Below are positions 1 through 6,743 of a stretch of 64,000 nt of DNA, in pieces. The first letter of the stretch is position 1, and the number at the start of each line of letters is the position of its first letter. Made by a program: the position numbers and the translations under genes. The stretch comes from Cuniculiplasma sp052315415 (GTDB taxonomy: Archaea > Thermoplasmatota > Thermoplasmata > Thermoplasmatales > Thermoplasmataceae): the NCBI GenBank assembly GCA_052315415.1, contig JBLSDH010000003.1, positions 1 through 64,000 of the forward strand. The letters run 5' to 3'. Under the pieces are notes generated by a model. It did not search any database. It was not told the DNA's origin and saw only the letters and a program-made list of their open reading frames with translations.

Positions 1-8
1 ATGAATCA

Positions 9-263
9 ATGTATTTGAAGGTGGTAATATTGGGAAAAATAGAGAGTTTCATTTCACATTTTATAATCAGAGCAAAATGGAACAGAAGAAACCGAATCAT
101 TTTCTCGATTGTTGCCAGTGCGGCTATAATTTATTATTTTTTAGCCATTCTGTATAATCAAGAAATTTCAAATATAATTTCTGTAAAGCTTTTTTTAATA
201 TTACTTATAGTTTCTTTGTTTATCATGATCTACGCAGTAAAGGGCGTAAAATGGGTAAGATAA
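9..263 (+). CDS. small two-helix membrane protein, unknown function
   Basis: An 84-residue reading frame with two clear hydrophobic segments (about residues 30-48 and 58-76) after a basic N-terminal stretch, and a basic end (KGVKWVR), as in small inner-membrane proteins. The ATG lies only nine bases from the window edge, so a longer N-terminus cannot be excluded. A TTG further in follows a GGTGG stretch and could be the true start. No family is recognised. It is followed by a non-coding stretch leading to the methyltransferase gene. Confidence 0.45.
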   Translation: MYLKVVILGKIESFISHFIIRAKWNRRNRIIFSIVASAAIIYYFLAILYNQEISNIISVKLFLILLIVSLFIMIYAVKGVKWVR

Positions 264-296
264 GCCTACTCGATAATGCTATATATTCTGGATATC

Positions 297-359
297 ATTT
301 TACTTTTAAAAATTTCACCAATTTTTACGTATGAACATGGTACACCTGTAAAGTAAAAT
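297..359. repeat. 10-bp perfect inverted repeat, widely spaced
   Basis: ATTTTACTTT at 297-306 is the exact reverse complement of AAAGTAAAAT at 350-359, with 43 bases between. A short inner pair ACCA/TGGT (317-320 with 338-341) could stack inside it. It lies just after the small membrane gene and could be a 3' structure or a binding site. The surrounding sequence is very AT-rich, which raises the chance of coincidence. Confidence 0.4.
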
Positions 360-550
360 ATGATTTTCTTGGAAATAATTTATTTTAATTAATTTATTTT
401 AATTATTGTAAACCATAATTTATTACCAAGTATGAGTAAGGAGAACGAAAAAAGGAAATTAGTGAGACGTATTCACTAGATTGTTTAAAATAATGATTTA
501 CAAAATATTAAAATTTAATTTTATTTAAAATGATGAGGGTTGGATAGCGC

Positions 551-1621
551 TTGGAAATTGAACAGATCATTAATAAAATAATAGAAGGAGACACCACTGA
601 TGTATTAAAAGAGATACCAGATGGAAGTGTTGATTTGATATTTGCAGATCCTCCATATAATTTACAGATTGAGAATGATCTCTACAGACCCAATAATACA
701 AAAGTTAATGGAGTCGTGGAAAAATGGGATAAGTTTCAAAATTTTGAAAGTTATGACACATTCACGATTCAATGGCTAAAGGAATGCAAAAGGGTGTTGA
801 AAGAAAATGGTTCAATATGGGTGATTGGGACATATCACAACATATTCAGGGTTGGAAAAATTCTACAGGATCTTGGATACTGGGTACTCAATGACATCAT
901 CTGGATCAAGACAAACCCCATGCCTAACTTCAAGGGAACACGCTTCACAAATGCCCATGAAACACTAATATGGGCGACAAAACACAGAGACTCAAAATAC
1001 ATCTTCAATTACAAAACAATGAAGGCATACAACGATGATCTTCAGATGAGAAGTGACTGGTACATACCCATATGCCAGGGTGAGGAGAGGATAAAAATCA
1101 ACGGAGATAAGACACATCCCACTCAGAAACCAGAAGCATTGCTTTACAGAATAATTACATCAACGTCAAGACCATTTGACATAGTGCTTGATCCTTTTGC
1201 CGGATCTGGCACAACTCTTTCTGTTGCAAAAAAGCTGAAAAGGAGATTTATCGGCATTGAGAGAGAAAAAGAGTATGTGAAGGCCTGTGAAGACAGGATT
1301 AAAAACACAACACCACTGGAACAGGAATCACTGATTTATCCACTGGAGAAAAAGGAAAAAAGGGTCCCATTTGGTGCACTCTTAGAACTTGGTTATATAA
1401 AGGCAGGAGAATACCTGTTTTCACCTGACGAAAAATTCAGAGCAGTGGTGCTGGCTAATGGTACTCTGAAATACAATGAGGAGTTCGGCTCAATTCACAG
1501 AATAAGTGCATACATACTTGGAAAGGAAAAGAACAATGGATGGGATTACTGGTATGTTAAAAAGGATGGAAAAATGATCAGCATAAATGATATGAGAAAG
1601 GAAATTTCAAGAAAAAACTGA
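551..1621 (+). CDS. CcrM/HinfI-type adenine-N6 DNA methyltransferase (predicted GANTC)
   Basis: A beta-class DNA adenine methyltransferase of 356 residues. The catalytic DPPY motif is at about residues 33-36 and the AdoMet-binding DPFAGSGTT motif at about 214-222, in the motif IV-before-I order of the beta class. Around them are stretches typical of Caulobacter CcrM and M.HinfI: LYRPNNTKV, NPMPNFKGTRF, NAHETLIWA and THPTQKPEALLYR. The C-terminal 85 residues (from RVPFGALLE through GSIHRISA to NGWDYWYVK) match the extra C-terminal domain of CcrM-like enzymes, and the length is nearly that of CcrM (358). The start is a TTG; the ATG codons just upstream run into a stop. No restriction endonuclease is visible on the downstream side, so it looks solitary within what can be seen. 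GANTC specificity is inferred from family resemblance. Confidence 0.9.
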   Translation: MEIEQIINKIIEGDTTDVLKEIPDGSVDLIFADPPYNLQIENDLYRPNNTKVNGVVEKWDKFQNFESYDTFTIQWLKECKRVLKENGSIWVIGTYHNIFRVGKILQDLGYWVLNDIIWIKTNPMPNFKGTRFTNAHETLIWATKHRDSKYIFNYKTMKAYNDDLQMRSDWYIPICQGEERIKINGDKTHPTQKPEALLYRIITSTSRPFDIVLDPFAGSGTTLSVAKKLKRRFIGIEREKEYVKACEDRIKNTTPLEQESLIYPLEKKEKRVPFGALLELGYIKAGEYLFSPDEKFRAVVLANGTLKYNEEFGSIHRISAYILGKEKNNGWDYWYVKKDGKMISINDMRKEISRKN

Positions 1622-1752
1622 AAAATTGAATAGTTTTAGTGAGAAATTAATTTTTTGCAGATATAATAGTACCAATTAATTGATTTTCATTTATGATTTA
1701 ATAAAAATCTGTTTATTTTTTTAATTTATTAAAAAAATTATTTGTAAATTCC

Positions 1753-1905
1753 ATGAAAGAAAATATTTTGGGAAAATTTAAAATGGATGCAATAAAAATT
1801 TTTGAAAATGAGGGTTTTCAAAATGATTTTTTAAAAAATAATGAGAATATTAAATTAAGATTATACCAAAATAAGTATATAAAAGAAAATAAAAATAAAT
1901 ATTAG
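1753..1905 (+). CDS. possible 50-residue ORF, unknown
   Basis: A short ATG-to-TAG frame encoding a Lys/Asn-rich 50-residue peptide (begins MKENILGKFK). It lies in the 319-bp gap between the methyltransferase and katG and overlaps the katG promoter elements. The amino-acid bias is what random AT-rich DNA gives, and no convincing ribosome binding site precedes it. Listed as a weak candidate only. Confidence 0.15.
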   Translation: MKENILGKFKMDAIKIFENEGFQNDFLKNNENIKLRLYQNKYIKENKNKY

Positions 1906-1930
1906 TAATTAATACTTATTATCATTGGAG
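1870..1930 (+). promoter_or_regulatory. katG promoter with 9-bp inverted repeat
   Basis: A TATA-like AGTATATAAAAG lies at about 1874-1885. AATAAGTAT at 1870-1878 and its exact reverse complement ATACTTATT at 1912-1920 bracket the presumed transcription start region. GGAG at 1927-1930 could serve as a ribosome binding site for the ATG at 1941. The arrangement suits an oxidative-stress operator, but the regulator is unknown. Confidence 0.4.
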
Positions 1931-1940
1931 AGTAATTATA

Positions 1941-4097
1941 ATGAATAAAATGAAAAAAGCAGGTTTGGAAGACTGGTGGCCAGAAAGACTGGATTTGAAA
2001 ATTCTTCGCAGTAACTGTCCATTTTCAAGTCCAATGGACAGCAACTTTGACTATAGAAAGGAGTTTTTGACACTTGATCTCAATGAGGTAAAAATGGAGA
2101 TAAAGAAAGTAATGACATCGTCTCAGGACTGGTGGCCTGCAGATTTCGGCAACTACGGACCACTATTCATCAGGATGGCTTGGCATGCAGCTGGAACTTA
2201 CAGGGTAACAGACGGAAGAGGCGGTGCAGGACATGCACAACAGAGATTCCCCCCGGTCAATAGCTGGCCTGACAATATACTACTTGACAGGGCCAGAAGA
2301 CTTCTGTGGCCTGTCAAACAAATGTATGGAAGAAAGTTATCCTGGGGAGATTTGATGATACTGGCAGGCAACACCGCCCTTGAGAGCATGGGTTTCAAAA
2401 CTTTTGGTTTTGGAGGTGGGAGAGAAGACGTATATGAGCCTGATGAGTCAGTATACTGGGGACCAGAGAATAGCTGGCTTTCCGATGAAAGACACACTGG
2501 AGAAGGGAATCTTCTTGAACCTCTTGCAGCAGATCATATGGGATTAATTTATGTTAATCCTGAGGGGCCAAATGGAGAACCTGATCCAAAGAAGGCAGCT
2601 CACTTCATAAGACAGACATTCAGCAGGATGGCCATGAATGATGAGGAAACAGTTGCACTTATAGCAGGAGGCCATTCATTCGGTAAAACCCACGGAGCTG
2701 GGCCCACATCTCATCTTGGGCCAGAACCGGAAGGGGCACCCATAGAAAACCAGGGCATTGGATGGGTAAGTTCATACAGATCCGGGAAGGGAGATGACAC
2801 AATTGGTGGTGGTCCTGAGGTTACATGGACAGAAACGCCAACAAAATGGAGCATTGGCTTTCTTGAAAATCTATTCAAGTATGATTGGGAGCTTGAAAAA
2901 AGTCCTGCCGGAGCATGGCAGTTTGTTGCAAAGGATGCAAAAGAGACCATCCCTTATGCACATGACAGTACGAAAAAAAGAAAACCAACAATGCTTGTTA
3001 CGGATCTGGCCTTAAGATTTGACCCTGTTTATGAGAAAATTTCACGGTACTATCTTGAACATCCTGATAAATTTGAGGATGCCTTTGCAAGAGCATGGTT
3101 CAAACTTACACATCGTGATATGGGACCAAAATCAAGATACCTTGGTTCCCTGGTTCCCAAAGAGGATTTGATATGGCAGGACCCCATACCAAAGTTAAAT
3201 TACAAACTTGTTGAAAAAAATGACATATTAAAATTGAAATCGGCAATTCTGAACTCAGGTCTAAGTATAAGAGATCTTGCTTATACAGCTTGGTCAGCCG
3301 CATCTACATTCAGAGGAAGCGATTATCGGGGAGGGGCCAACGGTGCAAGAATTGCACTTGACCCCATGAATAAATGGAAAGTGAATGAACCTGAGAACCT
3401 TGAAAGAATTCTTTCAATCCTTAGAAACATAAAAAAAGAGTTTGATGAAAGTTCCCGTGATGGTAAGAGGATCTCACTTGCAGATCTGATTGTTCTAGGT
3501 GGAAATACTGCAATAGAGGAATCTGCAAGGATAGTTGGCTACAGAATTGAAATACCCTTCATACCTGGAAGAAATGATGCTTCTCAGGCTGATACAGATC
3601 CTGAAAATATTGCAGTGCTTGAGCCAAAGGCGGATGGATTCAGAAATTACATAGATCCCAACTTTAGGAGAGGAGTTTATGATGAATTTTTACTTATTGA
3701 CAGAGCGCAGCTTTTGACCCTCTCTGTCCCTGAGATGACAGTTTTACTTGGTGGTATGAGAGTGCTGGGTCTTAACTACGGAAATAGTAAAAATGGGGTT
3801 TTCACCAATTCTCCAGGGGCTCTCACAAATGACTTCTTTGTGAATCTCCTTGACATGAGGATTGAGTGGAGGCCTGTGGATGATTCTAAAACACTATTTC
3901 AAGGCATAGACAGGAGAACCGGAAAAGAAGAGTACATGGCTACTCGCAATGATCTTATATTTGGCGCTCATTCAGAGCTGAGGGCAGTGGCAGAGGTTTA
4001 CGCAAGTAATGATGGTGGAGAAAAATTCGTTAAGGATTTTGCAAAGGCTTGGAACAAGGTAATGATGCTTGACAGATTTGATGTCCCAAGGGTTTAA
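1941..4097 (+). CDS. katG: catalase-peroxidase KatG
   Basis: Bifunctional haem enzyme that removes hydrogen peroxide by catalase and broad peroxidase reactions; 718 residues, full length for the family. The distal-side triad Arg78, Trp81 and His82 is in RMAWHAAGTYR. Tyr204 (LIYVNPEGP) and Met230 (RMAMND) line up with the residues that form the Met-Tyr-Trp crosslink needed for catalase activity. His245 (GGHSFGKTHG) is the haem ligand. The second, haem-free half of the duplicated fold is present to the C-terminus. No signal peptide is seen, so it is cytoplasmic. It has its own promoter with an inverted repeat. KatG is mainly bacterial and its archaeal copies are usually viewed as transferred. 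Confidence 0.97.
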   Translation: MNKMKKAGLEDWWPERLDLKILRSNCPFSSPMDSNFDYRKEFLTLDLNEVKMEIKKVMTSSQDWWPADFGNYGPLFIRMAWHAAGTYRVTDGRGGAGHAQQRFPPVNSWPDNILLDRARRLLWPVKQMYGRKLSWGDLMILAGNTALESMGFKTFGFGGGREDVYEPDESVYWGPENSWLSDERHTGEGNLLEPLAADHMGLIYVNPEGPNGEPDPKKAAHFIRQTFSRMAMNDEETVALIAGGHSFGKTHGAGPTSHLGPEPEGAPIENQGIGWVSSYRSGKGDDTIGGGPEVTWTETPTKWSIGFLENLFKYDWELEKSPAGAWQFVAKDAKETIPYAHDSTKKRKPTMLVTDLALRFDPVYEKISRYYLEHPDKFEDAFARAWFKLTHRDMGPKSRYLGSLVPKEDLIWQDPIPKLNYKLVEKNDILKLKSAILNSGLSIRDLAYTAWSAASTFRGSDYRGGANGARIALDPMNKWKVNEPENLERILSILRNIKKEFDESSRDGKRISLADLIVLGGNTAIEESARIVGYRIEIPFIPGRNDASQADTDPENIAVLEPKADGFRNYIDPNFRRGVYDEFLLIDRAQLLTLSVPEMTVLLGGMRVLGLNYGNSKNGVFTNSPGALTNDFFVNLLDMRIEWRPVDDSKTLFQGIDRRTGKEEYMATRNDLIFGAHSELRAVAEVYASNDGGEKFVKDFAKAWNKVMMLDRFDVPRV

Positions 4098-4277
4098 ATG
4101 GGGAATATTAAATCACTTTAGATATATAATTTTATTCAAAAATGATGATCTTTTTCCACCAATTTAAATTACCTGCTCATAAAACACATTTTCAAATAAA
4201 TTTTTTCATACAAACATATATAATTTAATTCTGATATATATTTTAATTATTAATATATTCTTTATATTTTATAATTC

Positions 4278-4318
4278 GATTACATTATCTGTAATCATTT
4301 TCTATATTTATAAAATTA
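4278..4318 (+). promoter_or_regulatory. operator-like dyad plus TATA box of aldo/keto reductase
   Basis: A perfect 7-bp inverted repeat, GATTACA (4278-4284) and TGTAATC (4290-4296), with a 5-base spacer, lies just upstream of a TATA element TTTATAAAAT at about 4307-4316. The TATA box is some 20-27 nt before the ATG at 4335, as expected for a leaderless transcript. The dyad position suits a regulator acting at the BRE/TATA edge. Confidence 0.5.
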
Positions 4319-4334
4319 AAAATAATCATCAAGT

Positions 4335-5270
4335 ATGGAAAGATTAAAAATCGGCGGTAGAAATGATCTGGAAGTTTCACATATTGGCATGGGACTCTGG
4401 CAGGCAAGTTCTTCGTGGAATGGAGAGGATGATAAAATCATAGAGGCTGTGGGTGAGGCAAAAAAAACAGGCATAAATTTTCTTGATACAGCAGAACTAT
4501 ATGGTAATGGGCACAGTGAGAAAATACTTGGTAAAGCATTGCAAATTTATGGTAAGGATGGCCTTGTTATTGCAACAAAGGTGGCCGGAGCACACCTCAG
4601 GTACAAGGAATTAAAAAAAGCTGCTGAGGCAAGCATGGAGAGACTCGGTGTTAAAAAGATTGATCTTTATCAGATCCACTGGCCGGATCCATGGGAACAG
4701 ATACCACTGTCACATACATTCAGGGCTATGAAAGAGCTTTGCGAGGAAGAAAAAATTGGTGCAATTGGAGTCAGTAATTTCTCCGTGAGAGATATGGAAG
4801 AGGCCCTGGATATCCTAGATGGAGTGAAGATAGTTTCAAACCAGGTAAGATACAATCTGCTTCAGAGAGAGATAGAGGAGGAAGTGTTACCATTTTGCAG
4901 GAAAAATGGCATCACAATCATTGCATGGAGCCCACTGGCCCAGGGACTTCTAACAGGAAAATACAACAAAGATAACCGGCCAAAGGGTGATGTGAGAGCA
5001 GGAAATGAAGTGTTTTCAACCTATAATATGAGTGCTTCAAAACCACTTATGGATGAAATCAAAAAAATGTCAGAAAAGTATTCAAAAACTGTGTCACAGA
5101 TTGCACTTAACTGGCTGGTATGCAAGGGAGTCCTTCCAATTCCAGGGGCCAAGGATAAGAAACAGCTCTCTGAAAATGCAGTTGCAGCAAGTTTTAGACT
5201 TTCAGACAATGATGTGAAAGCTCTGGACAGTATATCATCAGAGATAGAACTGGATTACTTTGCAAAATAA
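4335..5270 (+). CDS. aldo/keto reductase
   Basis: NADPH-dependent oxidoreductase with the AKR TIM-barrel fold, 311 residues. The catalytic tetrad is Asp51 (FLDTAELYG), Tyr56, Lys82 (IATKVAG) and His115 (LYQIHWPDP). The cofactor-binding region near the C-terminus (VLPIPGAKDKKQL) is also present. It is closest to the bacterial/archaeal YhdN/Tas-like AKR branch that acts on small aldehydes, ketones or sugars; the substrate cannot be read from sequence. It is monocistronic, with its own promoter and operator-like dyad. Lying next to katG, a detoxification role is possible but is inference. A second, shorter AKR starts at 12317. Confidence 0.92.
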   Translation: MERLKIGGRNDLEVSHIGMGLWQASSSWNGEDDKIIEAVGEAKKTGINFLDTAELYGNGHSEKILGKALQIYGKDGLVIATKVAGAHLRYKELKKAAEASMERLGVKKIDLYQIHWPDPWEQIPLSHTFRAMKELCEEEKIGAIGVSNFSVRDMEEALDILDGVKIVSNQVRYNLLQREIEEEVLPFCRKNGITIIAWSPLAQGLLTGKYNKDNRPKGDVRAGNEVFSTYNMSASKPLMDEIKKMSEKYSKTVSQIALNWLVCKGVLPIPGAKDKKQLSENAVAASFRLSDNDVKALDSISSEIELDYFAK

Positions 5271-5308
5271 GTCATATAATTTAAAAACAAAATATTATTG
5301 AAAATAAA

Positions 5309-5324
5309 AATAACATTTGTTATT
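5309..5324. promoter_or_regulatory. 16-bp palindrome upstream of pantothenate kinase gene
   Basis: AATAACA TT TGTTATT is a perfect 7-bp inverted repeat with a 2-base spacer. It sits 22 bases before the preferred ATG of the pantothenate kinase gene (5347), beside a TATATAT stretch at about 5334-5340. It is probably an operator; the regulator is unknown. Confidence 0.35.
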
Positions 5325-5346
5325 AACCAACAGTATATATTGTATT

Positions 5347-6300
5347 ATGGAGGGCAGGGAAACTCTACATACCCCATATGTCACAATAGAAAGGGATGAG
5401 TGGAAAAAACTTAAGGATAGGAGAAAGATAAACCTCACCGAGGATCAGCTTGCTTCCATAAGAGGATTGAATGAGAACCTTGATATGATCGAGGTCTCTG
5501 AGGTTTATGCACCACTTTCAAGACTTCTGAAAGTTTACTATGACAATTATATAAAGTTGACAAAATCCAGAAAACTCTTCTTAGGAATGAAAAATGAGAA
5601 GATTCCATATATTCTTGGAATTGCAGGGAGTGTGGCAGTTGGAAAAAGTACAACAGCAAGGCTGATTAAAAAACTGATAGAGATGTGGGAATGGAACCCA
5701 AGGGTATACATAGTCACTACAGATGGATTCCTTTACCCTAACAAAATACTTGAAGAGAGGGGGCTCATGAACAGGAAGGGTTTTCCTGAGACCTATGATC
5801 TTAAGAATATGATTAGGTTCCTTTACGATGCAAAGTCTGGAGTAAACAGACTGGAGGTTCCGGTATATTCACATCTCACCTATGACATAGTGAAGGATGA
5901 GAAATTGATTATAGAAGATCCGGACATAATAATTTTTGAGGGGCTCAACGTTTTGCAACCACATAATACAAACATAAGGGCAAACGGGCCGGATCTTATG
6001 GTTTCAGACTTTTTTGATTTTTCAATATACATAGATGCAGAGGAACATATAATCAAAAAATGGTTCATAGAGAGGTTTTTCAAACTTAAAAAAACTGCTT
6101 TCACAGATGAAAGATCATATTTCAGGAAGTATGCAAACATATCAGAAGAAGAGGCTTTAAGAATCTCTTCAAGGATCTGGGATGAGATAAATGGCAAGAA
6201 CCTGAAGGAAAACATCGAGAGAACCAGATATCACGCAAGGCTCATAATGGAAAAAACAGAAAATCATAAGACAAGAAGTATAATGATGAGAAAAATATGA
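5347..6300 (+). CDS. coaA: type I (bacterial CoaA-like) pantothenate kinase
   Basis: ATP-dependent phosphorylation of pantothenate, the first step of CoA synthesis in bacteria. The protein follows E. coli CoaA from end to end: TLHTPYVTIERDEW at the start, the P-loop GSVAVGKSTT near residues 92-101, TTDGFLYPN, RKGFPETYD, VPVYSHLTYD and IIFEGLNVLQ. An upstream in-frame start (5317) would add ten residues with no counterpart in the family, so the ATG at 5347 is preferred (317 residues). Most archaea lack this enzyme and instead use pantoate kinase and phosphopantothenate synthetase. A type I-like PanK is known from Picrophilus torridus, so this looks like an old transfer kept in Thermoplasmatales. 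Confidence 0.92.
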   Translation: MEGRETLHTPYVTIERDEWKKLKDRRKINLTEDQLASIRGLNENLDMIEVSEVYAPLSRLLKVYYDNYIKLTKSRKLFLGMKNEKIPYILGIAGSVAVGKSTTARLIKKLIEMWEWNPRVYIVTTDGFLYPNKILEERGLMNRKGFPETYDLKNMIRFLYDAKSGVNRLEVPVYSHLTYDIVKDEKLIIEDPDIIIFEGLNVLQPHNTNIRANGPDLMVSDFFDFSIYIDAEEHIIKKWFIERFFKLKKTAFTDERSYFRKYANISEEEALRISSRIWDEINGKNLKENIERTRYHARLIMEKTENHKTRSIMMRKI

Positions 6301-6312
6301 AAATGTTTTATT

Positions 6313-6332
6313 CACATGATTTCCATCATGTG
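6313..6332 (+). promoter_or_regulatory. 8-bp perfect hairpin abutting the next start codon
   Basis: CACATGAT (6313-6320) and ATCATGTG (6325-6332) are exact reverse complements with the 4-base loop TTCC. The stem ends two bases before the ATG at 6335. As RNA it would form a tight stem-loop in the 34-base gap between the pantothenate kinase gene and the 130-residue gene; as DNA it could be an operator. Confidence 0.5.
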
Positions 6333-6334
6333 GT

Positions 6335-6727
6335 ATGTCCTATTTTAAAAAAGAGCGGGTCTACGAAGGAAATTATGATGTGAATGATGCTACTGAGAAA
6401 CTTAAAAATATGTTAATAAACATGGACTGGAAGGTTCAATCCAATTCAGATGGAAAGAAAGGCATTGTTCAGGCTTACAAGGTCGGCATACTCAGAGGGT
6501 TGATTGCTGCCGACAGGAGTCTTACATTTGTTTTGGAAAATGATGGTAATAGCCTGATTGTAAACTGTGGAGTGAGCAGATGGATAGGTAATATGGCAAT
6601 AACAGCAATAGAAACAATATTCATAAGCGAAATTTTTCTTGCCGTGGATATTCCCGAAATGGCCTGGAACCAGCACGTGGAAAGGGACATACTTGACAAA
6701 TTTGAAACTGTGCTGATAAATCAGTGA
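6335..6727 (+). CDS. hypothetical protein, 130 residues
   Basis: No family recognised. The predicted protein is soluble-looking at the N-terminus, with alternating beta-like segments (GIVQAYKVG, LTFVLEND, SLIVNCGVSRW), followed by a hydrophobic helix at about residues 87-105 and an acidic C-terminus. It lies directly after the pantothenate kinase gene and 16 bases before the M13 peptidase gene, all on the same strand, so it may be cotranscribed with them. The hairpin at 6313-6332 touches its start. Confidence 0.7.
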   Translation: MSYFKKERVYEGNYDVNDATEKLKNMLINMDWKVQSNSDGKKGIVQAYKVGILRGLIAADRSLTFVLENDGNSLIVNCGVSRWIGNMAITAIETIFISEIFLAVDIPEMAWNQHVERDILDKFETVLINQ

Positions 6728-6743
6728 ATAAGGGTGAGAAGAT

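Noticed and set aside
432..479. 15-codon frame (MSKENEK...) before the methyltransferase gene
   Set aside because: Too short, no conserved features, and typical of chance in AT-rich DNA.
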